Source: Sipunculus nudus (Eukaryota; Annelida; Sipuncula; Golfingiida; Sipunculidae). From it: DNA of 64,000 bases. Of this stretch, positions 36,101 to 51,100 are shown in pieces. Within the stretch, counting starts at the first letter, position 1; each line of letters begins with the position of its first letter. Location of the stretch: contig CM049311.1 of the NCBI GenBank assembly GCA_026874595.1, forward strand, positions 54,441,676 to 54,505,675. Reading direction: 5' to 3'. The position numbers were made by a program, and so were the translations under genes. The notes below the pieces were generated by a model that saw nothing but the letters and a program-made list of their open reading frames with translations, was not told where the DNA came from and did no database searches.

Positions 36101-39100
36101 CTGCTCAGTTATTTGGCATGACATCCTGTCCCAACCGACGAACTATGCTTGCTTGAGTACAAACGAGATGTGGTTGATAACACACAAGTGCTTTTGGATA
36201 AACTGCTCAGTCGCTCGCTAGGGGTACAGGAGGCCGAGCGTTGCAGGGCTAGCTGTAGTTTTCACACCTTTGCCCAGGCGAGAACATCGACCCAGAACTA
36301 ATTAATTAGGGTTACCACTGGGTTTAACACATGACTGCAGGCCTTGTGACTTGTACTTACAATACTCATTTTAGGTTTTTACATACTTGAAATATATTTC
36401 GGAAATATGAATAAATTTTCCGTTCTCAATTTTGATTTTCGGAAAAACAAATTTTTGGAAATTCGGCATTCGGAAATACGGCGCCCTTCTGTATTTCATT
36501 TAATGCACAGCCCCCTTGATAATTCAAAGACAAGCCATGACCAAGACAATAGATCAAGAGATCTCAGAAATAAATGAAAAATTTATGAATAGAAAGTTTA
36601 TTTACAGTATAATGCAATAAAAATCAGTAATCATTTACTGATCCTTGATATTCAAAATGATATACTCTGTTATTTCATCAGTTATGTTTGTGTAACAAAT
36701 TAAGCTCCCCAGCCTTGTCTGCCTTCAGATTTAAAGGAACATAATCAGGGCAATATTATGCCTATTGTTTCAAACTATCAGTTCTCCTTTGCTTTAAACA
36801 AAAGTTTCTAGGCAAAATCATCCAAGCACATGGTCTCAGTAATTTTTTAACACCTTGTTATGGTTTTGTGTGTTAGTAAAAACACAGTCCACGTGTGTCT
36901 GATTACAAAAACAAGGCTACGTGAGTGGAGATCCTATTTTGCACGTGCGCGACACTGAACAAGGTGGTCAGAGATATCAAGCGAGGACTTGTTAAACACA
37001 GGACAGCTACATCTGATATGTGATCAATCTCTGTCAGTGATGAAACATGCAGTTGCCATAGTAACCACAGCATAGGTACATCATCAGGTCATTAACGGCA
37101 TCATGTATCTTACAGTGTGTACCATACTGCTAAAATATATTTACATAAACCTGTGTGTATTAACCACTGTGTCACCTTTATAAAGATGATTTATTAATAC
37201 ACCTGAAGAGTCAGTTGTGTAAGGTAATGAGATAGGATGGAAGATCATCAAGTGCATTCAGGTATTGTTAATAACAAATTAATTTTACGTTGTACAACAG
37301 GTTGCCAAGGTGATACAGGTATTATATCAAACCCCACTAATACATAACCATTCTTTACAATAGCTGGGCTTTTGACTGTTATATCCACATGACCTATGGA
37401 TAAGTACAACCGTAACGCTAATGTTTGCTATCCCTACATTGATGATTTGTTTACAGTATTCTGGTCACCATTTCCTTTTCACTGACATGAGCATTATTGA
37501 ACATATACAATAACACTTGCCTGAATAGCCCCTCCAAGATATGGCTAACCCCTACTGACATATAAGCATGCCTCAGTGCTTGTAGTTTCCTGACAAACAT
37601 GAGCCTCAGCTTGTACATGACTGACAATTTGCATGCTTGACAAACTTGGTTACCAGTAACACAGACTTGTGGTTAAAAGTGGTTAATGCCCAGATGAACA
37701 CCAGACCCTTGGTAGAACAAGTATGCTTGAGAGCCGGGTATATTATGTGGAACTTTTTAAATATTTATGATCATGATGGCCAAGGTAAATACCTGTTTTC
37801 TCTTCTCTTATCTTTGACTTGTAGGTAAAGGTGACATTAGTATCCTTGCATTAGTTTTGTATATTTAAATAAGTATATTATTACTTGTGTAGATTTACAG
37901 TGTTTTAATATGTGTAATTATGAAACGAAAGAGTAATATAGGAAGTCCTTGCAGAAAAAGCACATGATGAAATGGAAAAATATTGTCTTTAAATAATCCT
38001 GGAAATGTGTCAGCTATAATGGATGACAAGTTTATAGTTTATTCTGAAAATTAATAGTGTGTGATATACTGTGTTCAGAGAGCAGGAAAATTGCTGTAAT
38101 TGATAAATACAGTATACAGTCTTATTGATATTTGAATGTGAAATGTGCATTTCACTCTTAACTAAATCTGAATATTACTGAAAGACAATCCAGTGTCAAT
38201 AAGATCCCTGGAGTCATTCAGTTCCTAGCAATATCACATGGCTCAAATGTGCTACTGAATACTCATTATTTGACTCCTGAACCCTCTTGACCAGAGCCAT
38301 ACTTAACGTGCCATTTCAGTGTTTATTTACCTTATGCTAACCACCTGTACATGTGACATTATGCTTTTTCCTTAATGGGAAGTACAGGTCTATTATTTTT
38401 TTACATGTGGAACATTGGCACCGCCTACTGGTAGACCAGACTTGTAATGATTACTATAAGTACTCTCTTTCTACTGTTTTTGGCACTTGTATCCCTATTA
38501 CATCAAACATTCCTCTAGTCATTGAACGAGCCAGGGTTCTCTTGCCATGCCCCCACAGTGCACAAGTTCTCTTAATGGTTCCCTGGTTTGGATATGTTTC
38601 CTGGTAAACCAGAATGATTTGTGTGGCTGTGTGTTTACTCAGTAAAGAACAGTAAACACACATGGATTACAGCTGTTGCTATAATACATCAGCTGTATAG
38701 AAGTCTCAGTGACAGCTTTGTTAACTTGCTTTTAAAGAAGGACGTGTTTTTGCTCCATGTCCTTACATGTCCTGCTTGCCAATTAAAGCCTTGACAAAGT
38801 TTTCCTGGAAAAGAAGACTCATGGGTAGAATGAGTAGATAATATTTATTATCCCCCTCCTTGTATAGCACATTTTATAAAACATGAAATATAAACTTGAT
38901 CATTTTGAAACACCTATTGCCATGTCAGTCCTCTTTTTGCTGAATACCAGCAAGTTGTGCGGTTATCTCTTAACCGATTGCCTGTCCCATGAAGTTGTGT
39001 GGTTTACCTCTGAACCAAATGCCAGGCCTACTTAGTTGTGTTGTTCACCTATGAACCAAATGCCAGTCCCACTAAGTTGTGTGGTTTATCTCAGAACCAA

Positions 39101-42100
39101 TTTACAGGCCTACCAAGTTGTGTGGTTTACCTCTGAACGAAATGCCAGGCCTACTAAGTTGTGTGGTTTATCTCGGAACCAAATGCCAGGCCTACTAAGT
39201 TGTGTTGTTCACCTCTGAACCAAATGCCAGGCCTACTAAATTGTGTGGTCCACCTCTGAACCAAATGCCAGGCCTACTAAATTGTGTGGTCCACCTCTGA
39301 ACCAAATGCCAGGCCTACTTAGTTGTGTTGTTCACCTTTGAACCACATTCCAGGCCTACTAAGTTGTGTGGTTCACATCTGAACCAAATGCCAGTCCCAC
39401 TAAGTTGTGACGTTTTTCTCAGAACCAAATTCCAGGCCTACCAAGTTGTTAGGTTAACCTTTGCACCAAATGCCAGGCCTACTTAGTTGTGTGGTTCACC
39501 TCTGAACCATGTGCCAGGCATGCTAAGTTGTGTTTATCTCAAAACCAAATTCCAAGCCTATTAAGTTATCTGGTTCACCTCTGAACTAAATGCCAGCCAC
39601 ACCCAATGGTCTGGTTCACCTCAGAACCAACTGCCAGCCAATCCCTGTGGTCTGGTTCACCTTAGAACCAAATGTCAGAGCCATGCAGTGGTCCAGGTAA
39701 CCTTACAATTAGGTACATCACCCACAAGGTGCTTGTTACCTGATACCACTGTATTGCTGGATGGTAAATGCCTGTAATTGATTCTCCACTCAGCAGGACA
39801 CAGGGTTAGTCCGTTGAGGCCAATGGTTTCTCTTTAGCAAGTGAATGGGAGGTTAATCGGTTGGTTTCTGCATCAATAGGTACACACACTGGAAAGTAAT
39901 ACCTCTGTTTAGTCGGGATACGAGAGCAGTTTGACTGATAAAGAAAATCTCATAAATGAGCTTCTTTTCCCCTGTTCCTACTTTTAAATACATGATTGTG
40001 TATGCCAACTGGCAACTGTATGGAATCACTACATTATTCATTGTGGTTATGTATATGGACTATTATATTATGTATTGTTGGTAATGCAACCTTACTCCCT
40101 GGGCAGTTTCAAAGAGAATTTATTGTGGCTTAATTGACTGACATTCAGATATATCTAGCAGCAAATATTAAATCTACTCCATGAAGTCCTAGATGTATAG
40201 GAACACATCAGTGGATGTGACAAATAATACATCCTGTAATAGCATTGCATGGTACATGGGAAAAAAATCAAAGACTATTGATGACACTGGAACTAAAATG
40301 GATGTGGTAATGGACGGTGTATTGAAAACTTAGGCCAGCAGGTTCAGAAGCATCAATCATTTTGACAATAACTCACTATTCATTTGTGTTTGATCTCCAA
40401 GGAAACCTCTTGTGTACATGTATCCAGTGGATATCTGCCTGGAATCAAACAGCATGAACCTTGCGTGCACGCCCCTAAATGTATGGCTAGATTTGCTGAT
40501 GTGTCATAATGAGTTTTAACAATTAATTAACAAACTAATTCTTTATCTTCTGTTGAAAATAAAGAAAATTTTGAAAGATGAAGACATTATACAGGGACCT
40601 GATCTCACAAAAGGCTGCAGTGGATCTCACAACAGTGCTAAATGCCCGTCTTATGTTTTAATGTTTATAATAATCATCAGTGAATTCATAGTATCAGCAG
40701 TCAGTAAAGCAGATGGCTTAAGTGTCAAAAAAAAGGGTAGAAACCTTTTAATTGATGATGCAAAGGTTCCCTTTGGCATGGAAGTACCTCAGAGCCATAG
40801 GGATAAATTTATCCAAAGATACAAATAGTACCACTGGCAAAGGCTAACAGAGAGTACATGATGAGTTGAGCACAGAGCACATGATGATTATGAAAGTTGT
40901 CTGTTTGTGACTGTACATTCTAAACCCAGCTCTAATAAAAGAGGAACCAAATGATTGGTTGATGACCAGCAAGCAATAATTATGATATTACTGGTAATTA
41001 AAACCATGCTGGTCTCCATAAATAAAGCTTAAAGATTTATCACATCAGTGGTTTCATCGTCAATAATAAGGACCAATTTAGTATCAACATTAATATTGTA
41101 ATTTCTGCCAGTTGGTCACCCACACAAGATTTGTGTTATCCACAGTGGTTACTGGTATGCATCATGTTGCCTCTATATTGTATTTTTTAGAGCTGTTAAA
41201 AAGTTGACATATGTTTATAATTTGTAAGGGTGGCTATCTGGTATTTTTTTGGAATTGCTCATTAATAAAATGTGCATTATTTTATATAAATATGTGCATT
41301 TTCATATATAGGAAATTTATGTGCCTTATGCACCATTAAATTATTTTTTTTTCAGCAAAAAAGACTCCAAAAGGAAAAGGGAAAAAAGATGGTCGTACAT
41401 CTAAAACGTCCCCCAGACAACAGTTGGATAATGTTACTCGAAGGGTTCTATCAGCTAGAAGGATAAAAATTAATGAACTGAGAAATGAAATGGAGGATCT
41501 AAACAGTAAATTGAATGATCTTCGGGTTGAGAATAAAACATTACGCAGGCAGCAACACCTTAGTGAAAGAGCATTAGAAAAATTTGAATTCGCAGAAAAT
41601 GAACTACCCACCATACTACAAAAACATTCAGAAGAAATGCGGACATTGCGGGAGCAGTTACGTCGCCACAAAGAAAAAAGCCGCAAAGCAGAAAACAGGT
41701 TACGGGATTGTGAAGATGACCTTGCCCATGCCAGAAAGCAGATGAAAAAATATAAGAATTTAGCAGAAAGTAAAAATTTAGGAGAACGAGATGATCTTAG
41801 TCGGCGGTTAACAAAAGTAGAAGCTGATTATGATGAGAAAGACAAAAAAGTGAAGGTGAGGTTCTGATTGAGCTTATCATAAATGTAGTCTTGTCTGTTA
41901 CCTGTTCAGCTTATTATATAACCTGTTATTAGTCAGAATGGCCTAAACTTGGGGCTTTGGTGTTAGGTTATCCGGCCATAGGCCCTATGAGCCTATGCCA
42001 TGGTGTGAGGTTTCCCCTTGTCAGTCGCATCCCTTGTCTGTCCCAGTTAAATATAACTGCTTTTTCTCCTTATATTTCTTGATCAGTTTTGTTCATTTCA

Positions 42101-45100
42101 TCAGATAAGGCCAGGTGTAGACCTTTAAACTTATAAACAAATTTATAAATCACAAAACAGTGCTTCTCATGTGTTTCTTTACTGATTTTGGGTCTGCTTG
42201 TTATATCTGATTTTACTCAGGGCTGCCTTATAAAATTTTACACAGCTTTTTTTAAACTGCATGTTGGGCCTCCTGAGATGCCAACTTTGAGTGATGAAAA
42301 GTTCATTCCATGCACCTAGTGAAAACTGCATTATGTTACGTCATGGGGGTGTGGGATGAGCACCAAATCATTTATATATACGTTCTGTTTTGCACCAAGC
42401 TGTAAGGAGCCTTTGATTTTTACTCTTCTACAATCATTCATTTTATATTTCAGAAAAATTTAAATGGAGTGGTTGATAAATTGTACTGGTCATATCATGG
42501 TAGGAATTTTTGTATAAAATGAATCAATTTATGCTAACTACAATTAATAAAAACAGTGTGTCAGTAATTTTGTTCTGTACCTGTATAGGAGTTGGAGAGG
42601 TATGTAGAGAACCTGACAAAGAATCACAAACACCAGCTGGGGGTGGAAGCAGCAAGGCTCAAGGATGCTCAACACCAGCTTCAGGATCTCAAGGAACAAA
42701 ATGATAAACTACACACACAGCTCAAAGTATGAACCAGAGGTTACAGATGCTATATCTAGATTACCCTTTATAGTCCTAGACATCTTAATTTATTTTCTTA
42801 TGTTTTTCAGGTGTTGCACCTCACACACACATAAGAAAAATATATTATATACAAACTGGTATAATCTTTTGTTTTTGCTGGATAGTTTGTCTTCACTCAA
42901 TTGTTATTCTTAGTTATTTATTTTATTTACTGAAGTGATCGTCCTGTAGCTTTTGTGAGACTGAAAAACTGCTGAAAACAAATTGATATGCAGCCAGTTA
43001 TCATAGCTCTGTTATCAGTATGCATATTTTACAAAAAACTGGACATACAGATGACAGATGAATTTCACAATTTGTGTATACCATTCTCCATATTATAATA
43101 CTTTTGAAAATGAAAAAAAAATTAACATTTTGATATGATTCTCACAACACTAATATTTATCATATTAAAGTGGCATGTCAGCAAATTTAAATAATAATGG
43201 TATTTTTTATCAATTATCACTAAAAGAATAATCAATTTATTCTTCAGGAAAAGGAAAAAGAATTGGAAGTTAGGAACATTTATGCCAACCGCTTGATACG
43301 GCCACCTCACAAATTGTCTGCCAACTCCTCTATGTCAACTCCCTTGCCCAACAATCGTCTTAGGGAGCGTAAGAACAGTGAGCCCTCCATAACACCTCGA
43401 GAAAAAGCGAAACTGTACGAGCAGAAACGTCGAGAGGAGCAAAAAGCAGAAAGAGAGGTATTGTATTCTGAGAAATTTTACAGGGACCACAGTGACAGGC
43501 AGGAACATGTTTATAATTCTACTGGGTGCTCACTTGGGTGAGGTGATATCATACTCACATTTTACCTATTATCAGACAATATATACTGTCCTAATAAGTA
43601 TATATTTTAAACCTCTGAAATCTTCCCTCTAATTTTTACATGGTTGTGTACTTGATTCATAAACAGCCATTATGTAGGATGGACTAGGCCTTTTAAAGCT
43701 GGGAAGTTTCTCAGTGGGCTGATGATATAAACTAAATCTTTATTGGACCCATGGTATTAATGTTTTGTTGGCTGACACTCAAATTTCCAGTGCATGTTTT
43801 ATTTTATCCCAGGCCACTTGTGGTCATTATGACAGCAGAATACTTCAAAAACACTGTTTTTAGACCACTTTGCAATCCGTTTCTTTTGTACCTTTAATAT
43901 GTGCATGAGATGCCTAATGTTTGTGTTGTCAATGTATTCACTATCCAGTGAGCACCTATGGGTGGACCAGTCATAAATTCAAGAATGGCTAAATCACCTG
44001 AGCAGTGTTGTATTTGTTCAGTTAATGAGCTTTTGTAATTGTAGGCTTATTATAACTTCTTTTCAGGAAAGGTCATGTCAAAACCTTTCAGACAGAATTA
44101 TAAGAGGTTTTTATTTCATTTGCTACTAATAGAGGGCGCCACTGTTCATGCTTGTCAGTGGATGATGTGCTTCAGTTCTGTATTAATAAGGCATTACAGT
44201 ACCACTGTCTAGGACCACTGAGAGATGCAGTTCTGTTTCAGTGTCCTGACACAGCTTAGCCAGTCATATCAGTGTGATTAGTTTAGTTCACCTTGGCATC
44301 AAGTTAAAGGCAGGTCGCCATACTGTTCATGTGGCCATACTCACACAAGCCAAACTGCTGTTTTTTTTTTTTAATTTTTAACCCCTACCCAAATGAGCTG
44401 AAAAAAGAATAATCTGGTCATTCGTAAAGCTCAGATGAAAAGAATGTGCAGGATAAATTGTCCTTCATTAAAGTATTGATTAAACATAACTAATTTAATA
44501 TGAAACCAATCTTTGAATTCAAACTCAGATAAAACTCTTCTTTAGATGTTTTAATGATTAATGGTGTATTGTTATTATATATTGTTATTGCTGTTTGTAT
44601 TATCAGTAAGAGGTTCATGTAATCTGATGAACATAATTAATAAGCAGTTTGAAAACTTGAATTTATGAAAGATACCATGATAAAACATCTTACTGCCTTG
44701 GCCAGTCTGTATACACTTTCTGCTACAGTAAGTAGCACTTAAAAATGATCTGGCTGGAATAGCACACCCACATCATGGCTTGCCTGTAGACATGCTTGTT
44801 GCTTCACAGCATTTGCAAAGCTTACACAGTTGTATGCCTCTCTGTATGATAAAGAGCCTGCAATTTCTAAGGATTCTGAAAAAGAATCTGTGCTGTTACA
44901 CAGATATAATGTCTGGTTACCATACTTCATTTACTGAAGGGCAAAACATATTGTGTAACATAATCCATTTGCGACTTAGATGAATTATATAATTCATATT
45001 TCTTCCAACCGATTTAAATTAAGATTCATCATATTGTTATTATGTCTAGAATAAAATTAAAAATTTTTTATTTAAGACAAAATAACAATTACAGTTTTCA

Positions 45101-48100
45101 ACATAATATAAAGTTAATAATCAAACCATGGCAAGATTCCTACAGTTACACAAGAATGCTTAAAAAAAAGTAAAGTAAAAGACAAAATGCAGTGCTAGAT
45201 AGGTCTTATGACATTAGCTAATCTTATATATCTGAAATCATGTTTCGCTAAACCTCTTGCTTTTGTATTATACACTATCCCTGTAGAAGTGCTTTTAGAT
45301 TAAGAACTTTCCTGCTTATATCTTTAACTAACTATGATGCCACAACCTCCAGATAACAAACCTGATCTTACAACAGGTTTAAAAGAAGGCCTTATATCTC
45401 ATTAAATAGTATAAAATATGAATATATTTTAGTTCATGTTTGGACAATGCCCATCCTTTGTAATTGGATATATTATGATATCCTGATTTCTTAATAAAAG
45501 ACACATATAAAAAACAAACATCTTTGGTGTCACAAGGTCAGATTTTGTTGAAACAAAACACTCATCTGTTATTGAAGGAGCATTTAGGAGAGATGAAAAC
45601 CTGGGTGAATTCTGAGTTGTTAAGAACAGTCATGTTTATTCTGATCTTCAGTATTTATCCACTGTTTTCAAGACCGACTAGATTCAGGTAGTGCTTATAG
45701 AGAGCAATCAAAACAGCTGTCTCAGCTGGCTTTATTTTGTCCACCTGTATGGGCCAGTCTAGTTATTTTTCCTCAATATTACAAATTATCTCACAAATTT
45801 GATCCAAGATAATGCAGTTTCATCTTATATGTCTTCCTTTGTATAATCAACTTTTCAAATTTTGTTAGGGTAAATTATAAATTCAATTTCCTGATGAATA
45901 TTCATTAGACCGGATGTCCAATCATCTTTCCCACATTTAATGATGTTTTGCAGTTGACGTTTGACTGGAAGGTAAGAGGCACTATAATGTTGTTGCATGA
46001 CCCATTAATGGTGTCATAATATCCATAATCTTAACAAGGCATATAGGTACAGTTTAGTGGATTATATCAACATTGGACACTTTTATCCCATAATGACATG
46101 AAATGCATAATTCCATTGGTCAGGAAACCAGACAGTATTCAGCAATTTAATTCTTTTGCCATGAAAGTTAACATTTGAAAATCAGTCTACAGATAACTCT
46201 AAGAATTATTGTATTTCTTATTGCAACAAGTTCTACATGCCCACAGAAATTAATGGAATCCATAAATAACTATTACTATTTAAGAGACACCTTGTACAAG
46301 GACAAAATATCAGACGGAGAGACAGAAAAAAGGACTACATGCAGAGTTACAGACAGAGACAGACATAAAGAGGTAATTACAGGTTTACAATCAGCTAGAC
46401 TTACAGACAGACATATAAGCATAAAGATACAGATACACAGACTGTGATCTTCACATACTAGGAAAAAAAGACAGGCTTTATCACTTGCAGAAGTAACAGT
46501 CAGGTCATCATTAAAACAAGTTCCTTGACTAATTTTATGGTCTATTTCTAATTATAATGGACAGGTAATCTGCTGTTTTGGTAAACATGCTAAACTGTAC
46601 CTACATCCTAGCAGTTCTGTTACCTGAGTTCAGGTGCTGAGCAGAATTAGCTGAGGCCAGTCTGTTGTGTTTCTGTAAGTTAATGGACTTAACAACTACC
46701 TGGATGATTCATATTTAATCTATATTTCTTTACATCCAGGGAAAAGCATGCAACTTGAGGTTATGGTGGTACCCCTTTTTTCCAAAAGTTCCATCTGTTT
46801 TTGTTCTTGTCTGACACTTTTAAAGAGGAGGTGACCTTCCAATGTATGTTCAGTACAGATGTGCATGTGTCTTTTTTAATTATGTATTCCTCTCATTGCA
46901 CAGATTAAAACCCATGCTTTTGTAATTTATTCTGCCAATAAACATGTAACAATTATGTACAGGTTTAATATGTGACTATAGTATATAAAACCTGGCGTTA
47001 GATGTAAACATTTAGTCCTGTTACTGCTGTATATTGATGTCAGTAGCAACATTAATCCTATCATAAATATTATTATTCACAAAGGTCATCATACAAGGAG
47101 ATATATTGGTGTCCGATATAATTAATTGACAAATTCTTGCCAATCCAAGTCACTTATAATGTGCTTGTATAAATAACCTTTGTCCAGCTGTAGTTAAGTG
47201 TGGCACTTGTGACACTGTCTATAAATAGACCTGATGTACTTCATAGTCTTCATGCTTTACTTACACTGTCTCATTTAACAAGTTGACCTTTCCCTTGTAG
47301 TAATTTGTTCATACTCTGCCATGGAGAATAAATGCTGCACTAATGGCTTTCATCACATGCCTTATTCATCTCATCATGTGTTATAGCCTTCTTTTATTAT
47401 TATTATTCCAGCCAATGGAATTACTTGTTTTCATCATTTAGCCAATCACATTCACAGTCACTGTAGTCTGCTGTTTCACTGGCCATTCCTCAAGTTTGAA
47501 CAAGATATACATTGTAAAAAAGACTATCGTATTCACTGCAAGATGTTCATTTTGTATTATATTTTATTGAGCTATTCTTTATTTATTATTATAATTTATT
47601 TCTTGCTGAGTGGCTTTTGAGTTTGGCAGGCTTCCTTTTGACTATGTCACAATTTTCTGTTACACAAAATTTGCATCTGGTTCATTTTCTTCGTAAAGAC
47701 AACTCTACAAAATCTTAAGTCATACACATGGTGCCTGCCACCCTTGAATTTCACTCAGAACTTTGGACTTAAAGAGCTACTTTATTTTGGGTTTTCATTT
47801 GACAGTTTCCTGTATAGATGTCTTTATAGATCAGTATTAACCCTTTCCAGACCAAGTCACACAGACCCAGACCAACACCCAGACCCAAAAAGGCTGCATC
47901 CTCCCCGGCGACCGCTTCTCAAACTAAACAACAGTCCACCAAACCTGTCTTCCTGACTGATCAGGAACACCCTCTGAATAACAGTGATCATAATGGATGG
48001 GCCCCCTCAGTACAGGCCCATACAAACCAGAGGCAGGAGAGGGAACTGGAAATTCCAGAAAACCGGAACAATCCAGGTGTAAGTCAATACAAGGTGACTC

Positions 48101-51100
48101 ATCCAAAGGATTCTGCCACTTTTGACGATGGTTTGGATTTTGAACCATATGTACCTAGTGGCATTAAGAGCAAAGTTTATGTTTCAGAGAAAAACAAAAA
48201 TACCAACAAACCGGTTATATGCAAACGTCATGGTGTCAGCTTCTTTGATACATCAGCTGGTAACCATGGCAATAATTCTGTCCCCATCAATGCCACTGCT
48301 CCACATAGGAGCCATGATAATACCATGGAAACAGGATACCATATCAACCGGACATCCTCTACTGCCCCGGATTCTGATGTGCACTTTTCGTTTCCTCCCA
48401 AGCCCCGACGTGTGGTAAATGGCTGTGTTCTCCATGTAGATGTGGTGTGGTTAAGTTCCCTCACACTCTGCAGTTTGACCATCTGCACCACCCAGTACTA
48501 ATACTTTGTAGATGTGTCTTCTGAAAATATATTGTGTGAAATATATTTTCATTTTTGGACACCTGACCTCTAACCTGTACTAACAATTCACTGATCATAG
48601 GTGATTAGCTGATAAAGTCAAGAAGCACCAACACATGAATTAAAATGAACGGCCGTTTCACGCACTCTCATGCATACTTAAGTTGTTCTAGTTAAGTCAA
48701 CATTAGTTAAGTGAATCTAGTTAAGTTTATGGAACACAAGCTGCGTTATAAATTTTCACTAGAATTGCAAGCAAGGAAAGAGGGCATTATGAAGTAAATA
48801 TACCTGTGCCAGATATAAAACTTGCACCAATTTGAAAAGACAAAAATATCCAAAGTCAGGCATCCAGTTATGGGATTTAATCACCTCTCACTTTTGTAAT
48901 GAGCTCACATGGCATCCACAGGTCCAGGCAATTAACCAAGAACCCTTTTGTTGCAATCACTTTTTCCTGCTGAATAATAAACTTTGGCGGAAACATCACC
49001 TCCATGGATGCCTGTATCCTGACAAATGTATAATAGCTGTTATGTCAGCAGAAGCCTCATTTGCCCCCACTGTTAAATTTGCCATGCTTGGATGTTCATA
49101 TATACCAAATAGTACAGGTATTAGGCAAAAGGCTGATAAGGGAAGCCTGGCTAGGTGTTGGTCAAGCATATCAACCTGCAGGCAATAGATGTATCAGAAT
49201 ATGCTTTTCAGTCTTGTCAGTAATTAACTTAGTAATAAACAATTTCTGTGTATTTTTGGTTACATTTCACTATTAACCATAGGGCATTTGAATTCATGTT
49301 TTTGAGTGATAGCTAAATATAAATGAGCTAACGTGAGAGTACAGTTATTGATTTACCATAATTTGTGTCAGCATGCCATGTTTATAATGCCAGCATTTGT
49401 TGATGTGTGTGCTTAATCTGGTTTGCTGTTGATGTATTTTATCTAATTTCGAATTAATTAAATTAAATCATGGCTTTTATGAGAAATTTGAATTCCATTT
49501 CACCATTTTACCATTCATCATGTATCATATGGTGTGGTTATTTATAGCACTGTACATGTGTTCCCTGTATATTTCACATTCAGTATCCTGTTTAAATCAT
49601 TTTGCTTGTACATACATTCTTAAGTGGTTAATGGTATTTTCTCAGTTAACAGGAGCTTGCTGATTAATATGTACATCACATTCACTATGCTTGGCTAAAT
49701 TGTGGTGCTTATAAATTCCTTATTTCAAATTTGTAGCTGGTTTAGATAATTAGGCTTTCACCAGTATACAGTTAACAATTCTGATTTATATGTAATACCA
49801 GGCATATATTGTTGCCCTTCTGAAAATGTACTTTATATATAAACCAGGTGTACTTTTAGCATGTACTTTAAAATCTTCTCCATAAATGTGGATGACATTA
49901 AAAATATCAGTTCTGTCAGTTAAAATATCAAGTTTCTGAACCATCTGTGGTTTCAGGAGAGAGACAGAAGAGAGAAGGAAAAACAAGACCGTGAATATGA
50001 AGCTGAGAGACAGAGAAAAGCTGCTCAGGAACAACAAGAGGAGGAGCGGAGACGGAAAAGGGAGGAGGAACAAAGGGTCAGTGCACAAAATACATCTATA
50101 GTCAGACAGTACTCTCTGATAGTTAGATTTGTGGGACTCTGATTTAACTAAAAATGAGACTGATTTCACATAATTTTAAGTATTAAAAAAAAACACACAG
50201 GTAAATTTGATACACAGCACACCAGTCAGAGTTGGAGCTAACCAAACTGATGCTTGGTATCTTCATAGATTATTTAAAAGCTGTGCATCATTCTTGCATA
50301 TATTCTTGTCAATATGCAGAATTGGAAGGATATGTGTTTATAAATACTGAGCATACTATTCATACTGGGAAAAAGCAATCATGTCTTATGAAACTGCATA
50401 GTTATTGACGGTTAATTCTTTGTTTGACAGACTGATGGTGCCACCAAAATTTTATTCTTATAAACTAGATCCATGAAATGCCAGGCTGTTTACTGTATGA
50501 AATAATATGATCTTAACTTAAACCACACAGAAAAAAACCTTCATTGGTAAGCATTGAGCACATGACTGTTTGTTGAACATTACACTTCAATTACACACCC
50601 AGGATGAAGTATTTGGATGATGAACATTAAACTTCAGTAAGACACTTAGGATATAGTGTTTGGGTGATGAACAATTCACTTCAGTTACACACTTAGGATG
50701 TAGTTTTTGGGTGATGGACAGACCCCACCTTAAAGAGGTAATTTAAAAGGGCTCAACATTAACTTTTGAAAGTACTTGCCCAGTCCCAGTCGGGCAAGTA
50801 ACATCTAGCTTTTACTTGCCTTACATGAAAGTGTGTTGCATGTTTTATTGCCTGTAAGACAAAAACATATTCATATGTTTGTTTGTTAAATATTTTCTCT
50901 TTATGATTTGTACAAATTAAAGTAAGGTTATTTAAGATACAAGTATTATCAATATAATTTAATTTCTCCAAGAAAGAAAGTGGCTAACTGATAAGTTAAG
51001 ATTCAGACCTTTGAGTTAAGATTCATGTTTATTTTCTGGAATTTTAACTTGCTCCGCCCAGTTAAACATAAATGTTAAGCCCTGTTTTAGGTCAGTGGGA

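Larger units (their letters stand above)
33172..41355 (+). other. LCA5 intron after coding exon 1 (8.2 kb)
   Basis: It starts GTAAGT and ends TTTTTTTTTTCAG. It holds a ~140-bp imperfect repeat (34190-34620), a pogo-like MITE, a 41-bp array and CTCF-like site E. A 91-codon ORF at 40553-40828 (starting MKIKKILKDEDII) lies near the end; I do not recognise it and it lacks acceptor/donor support. Confidence 0.7.

Noticed and set aside
40553-40828. 91-codon ORF in LCA5 intron 1
   Set aside because: Contains a hydrophobic stretch but no recognisable family or splice sites; it would interrupt a reading frame that is continuous without it.
48832-49188. 118-codon ORF in LCA5 intron 5
   Set aside because: No acceptor/donor pair in phase and no coiled-coil or lebercilin similarity.
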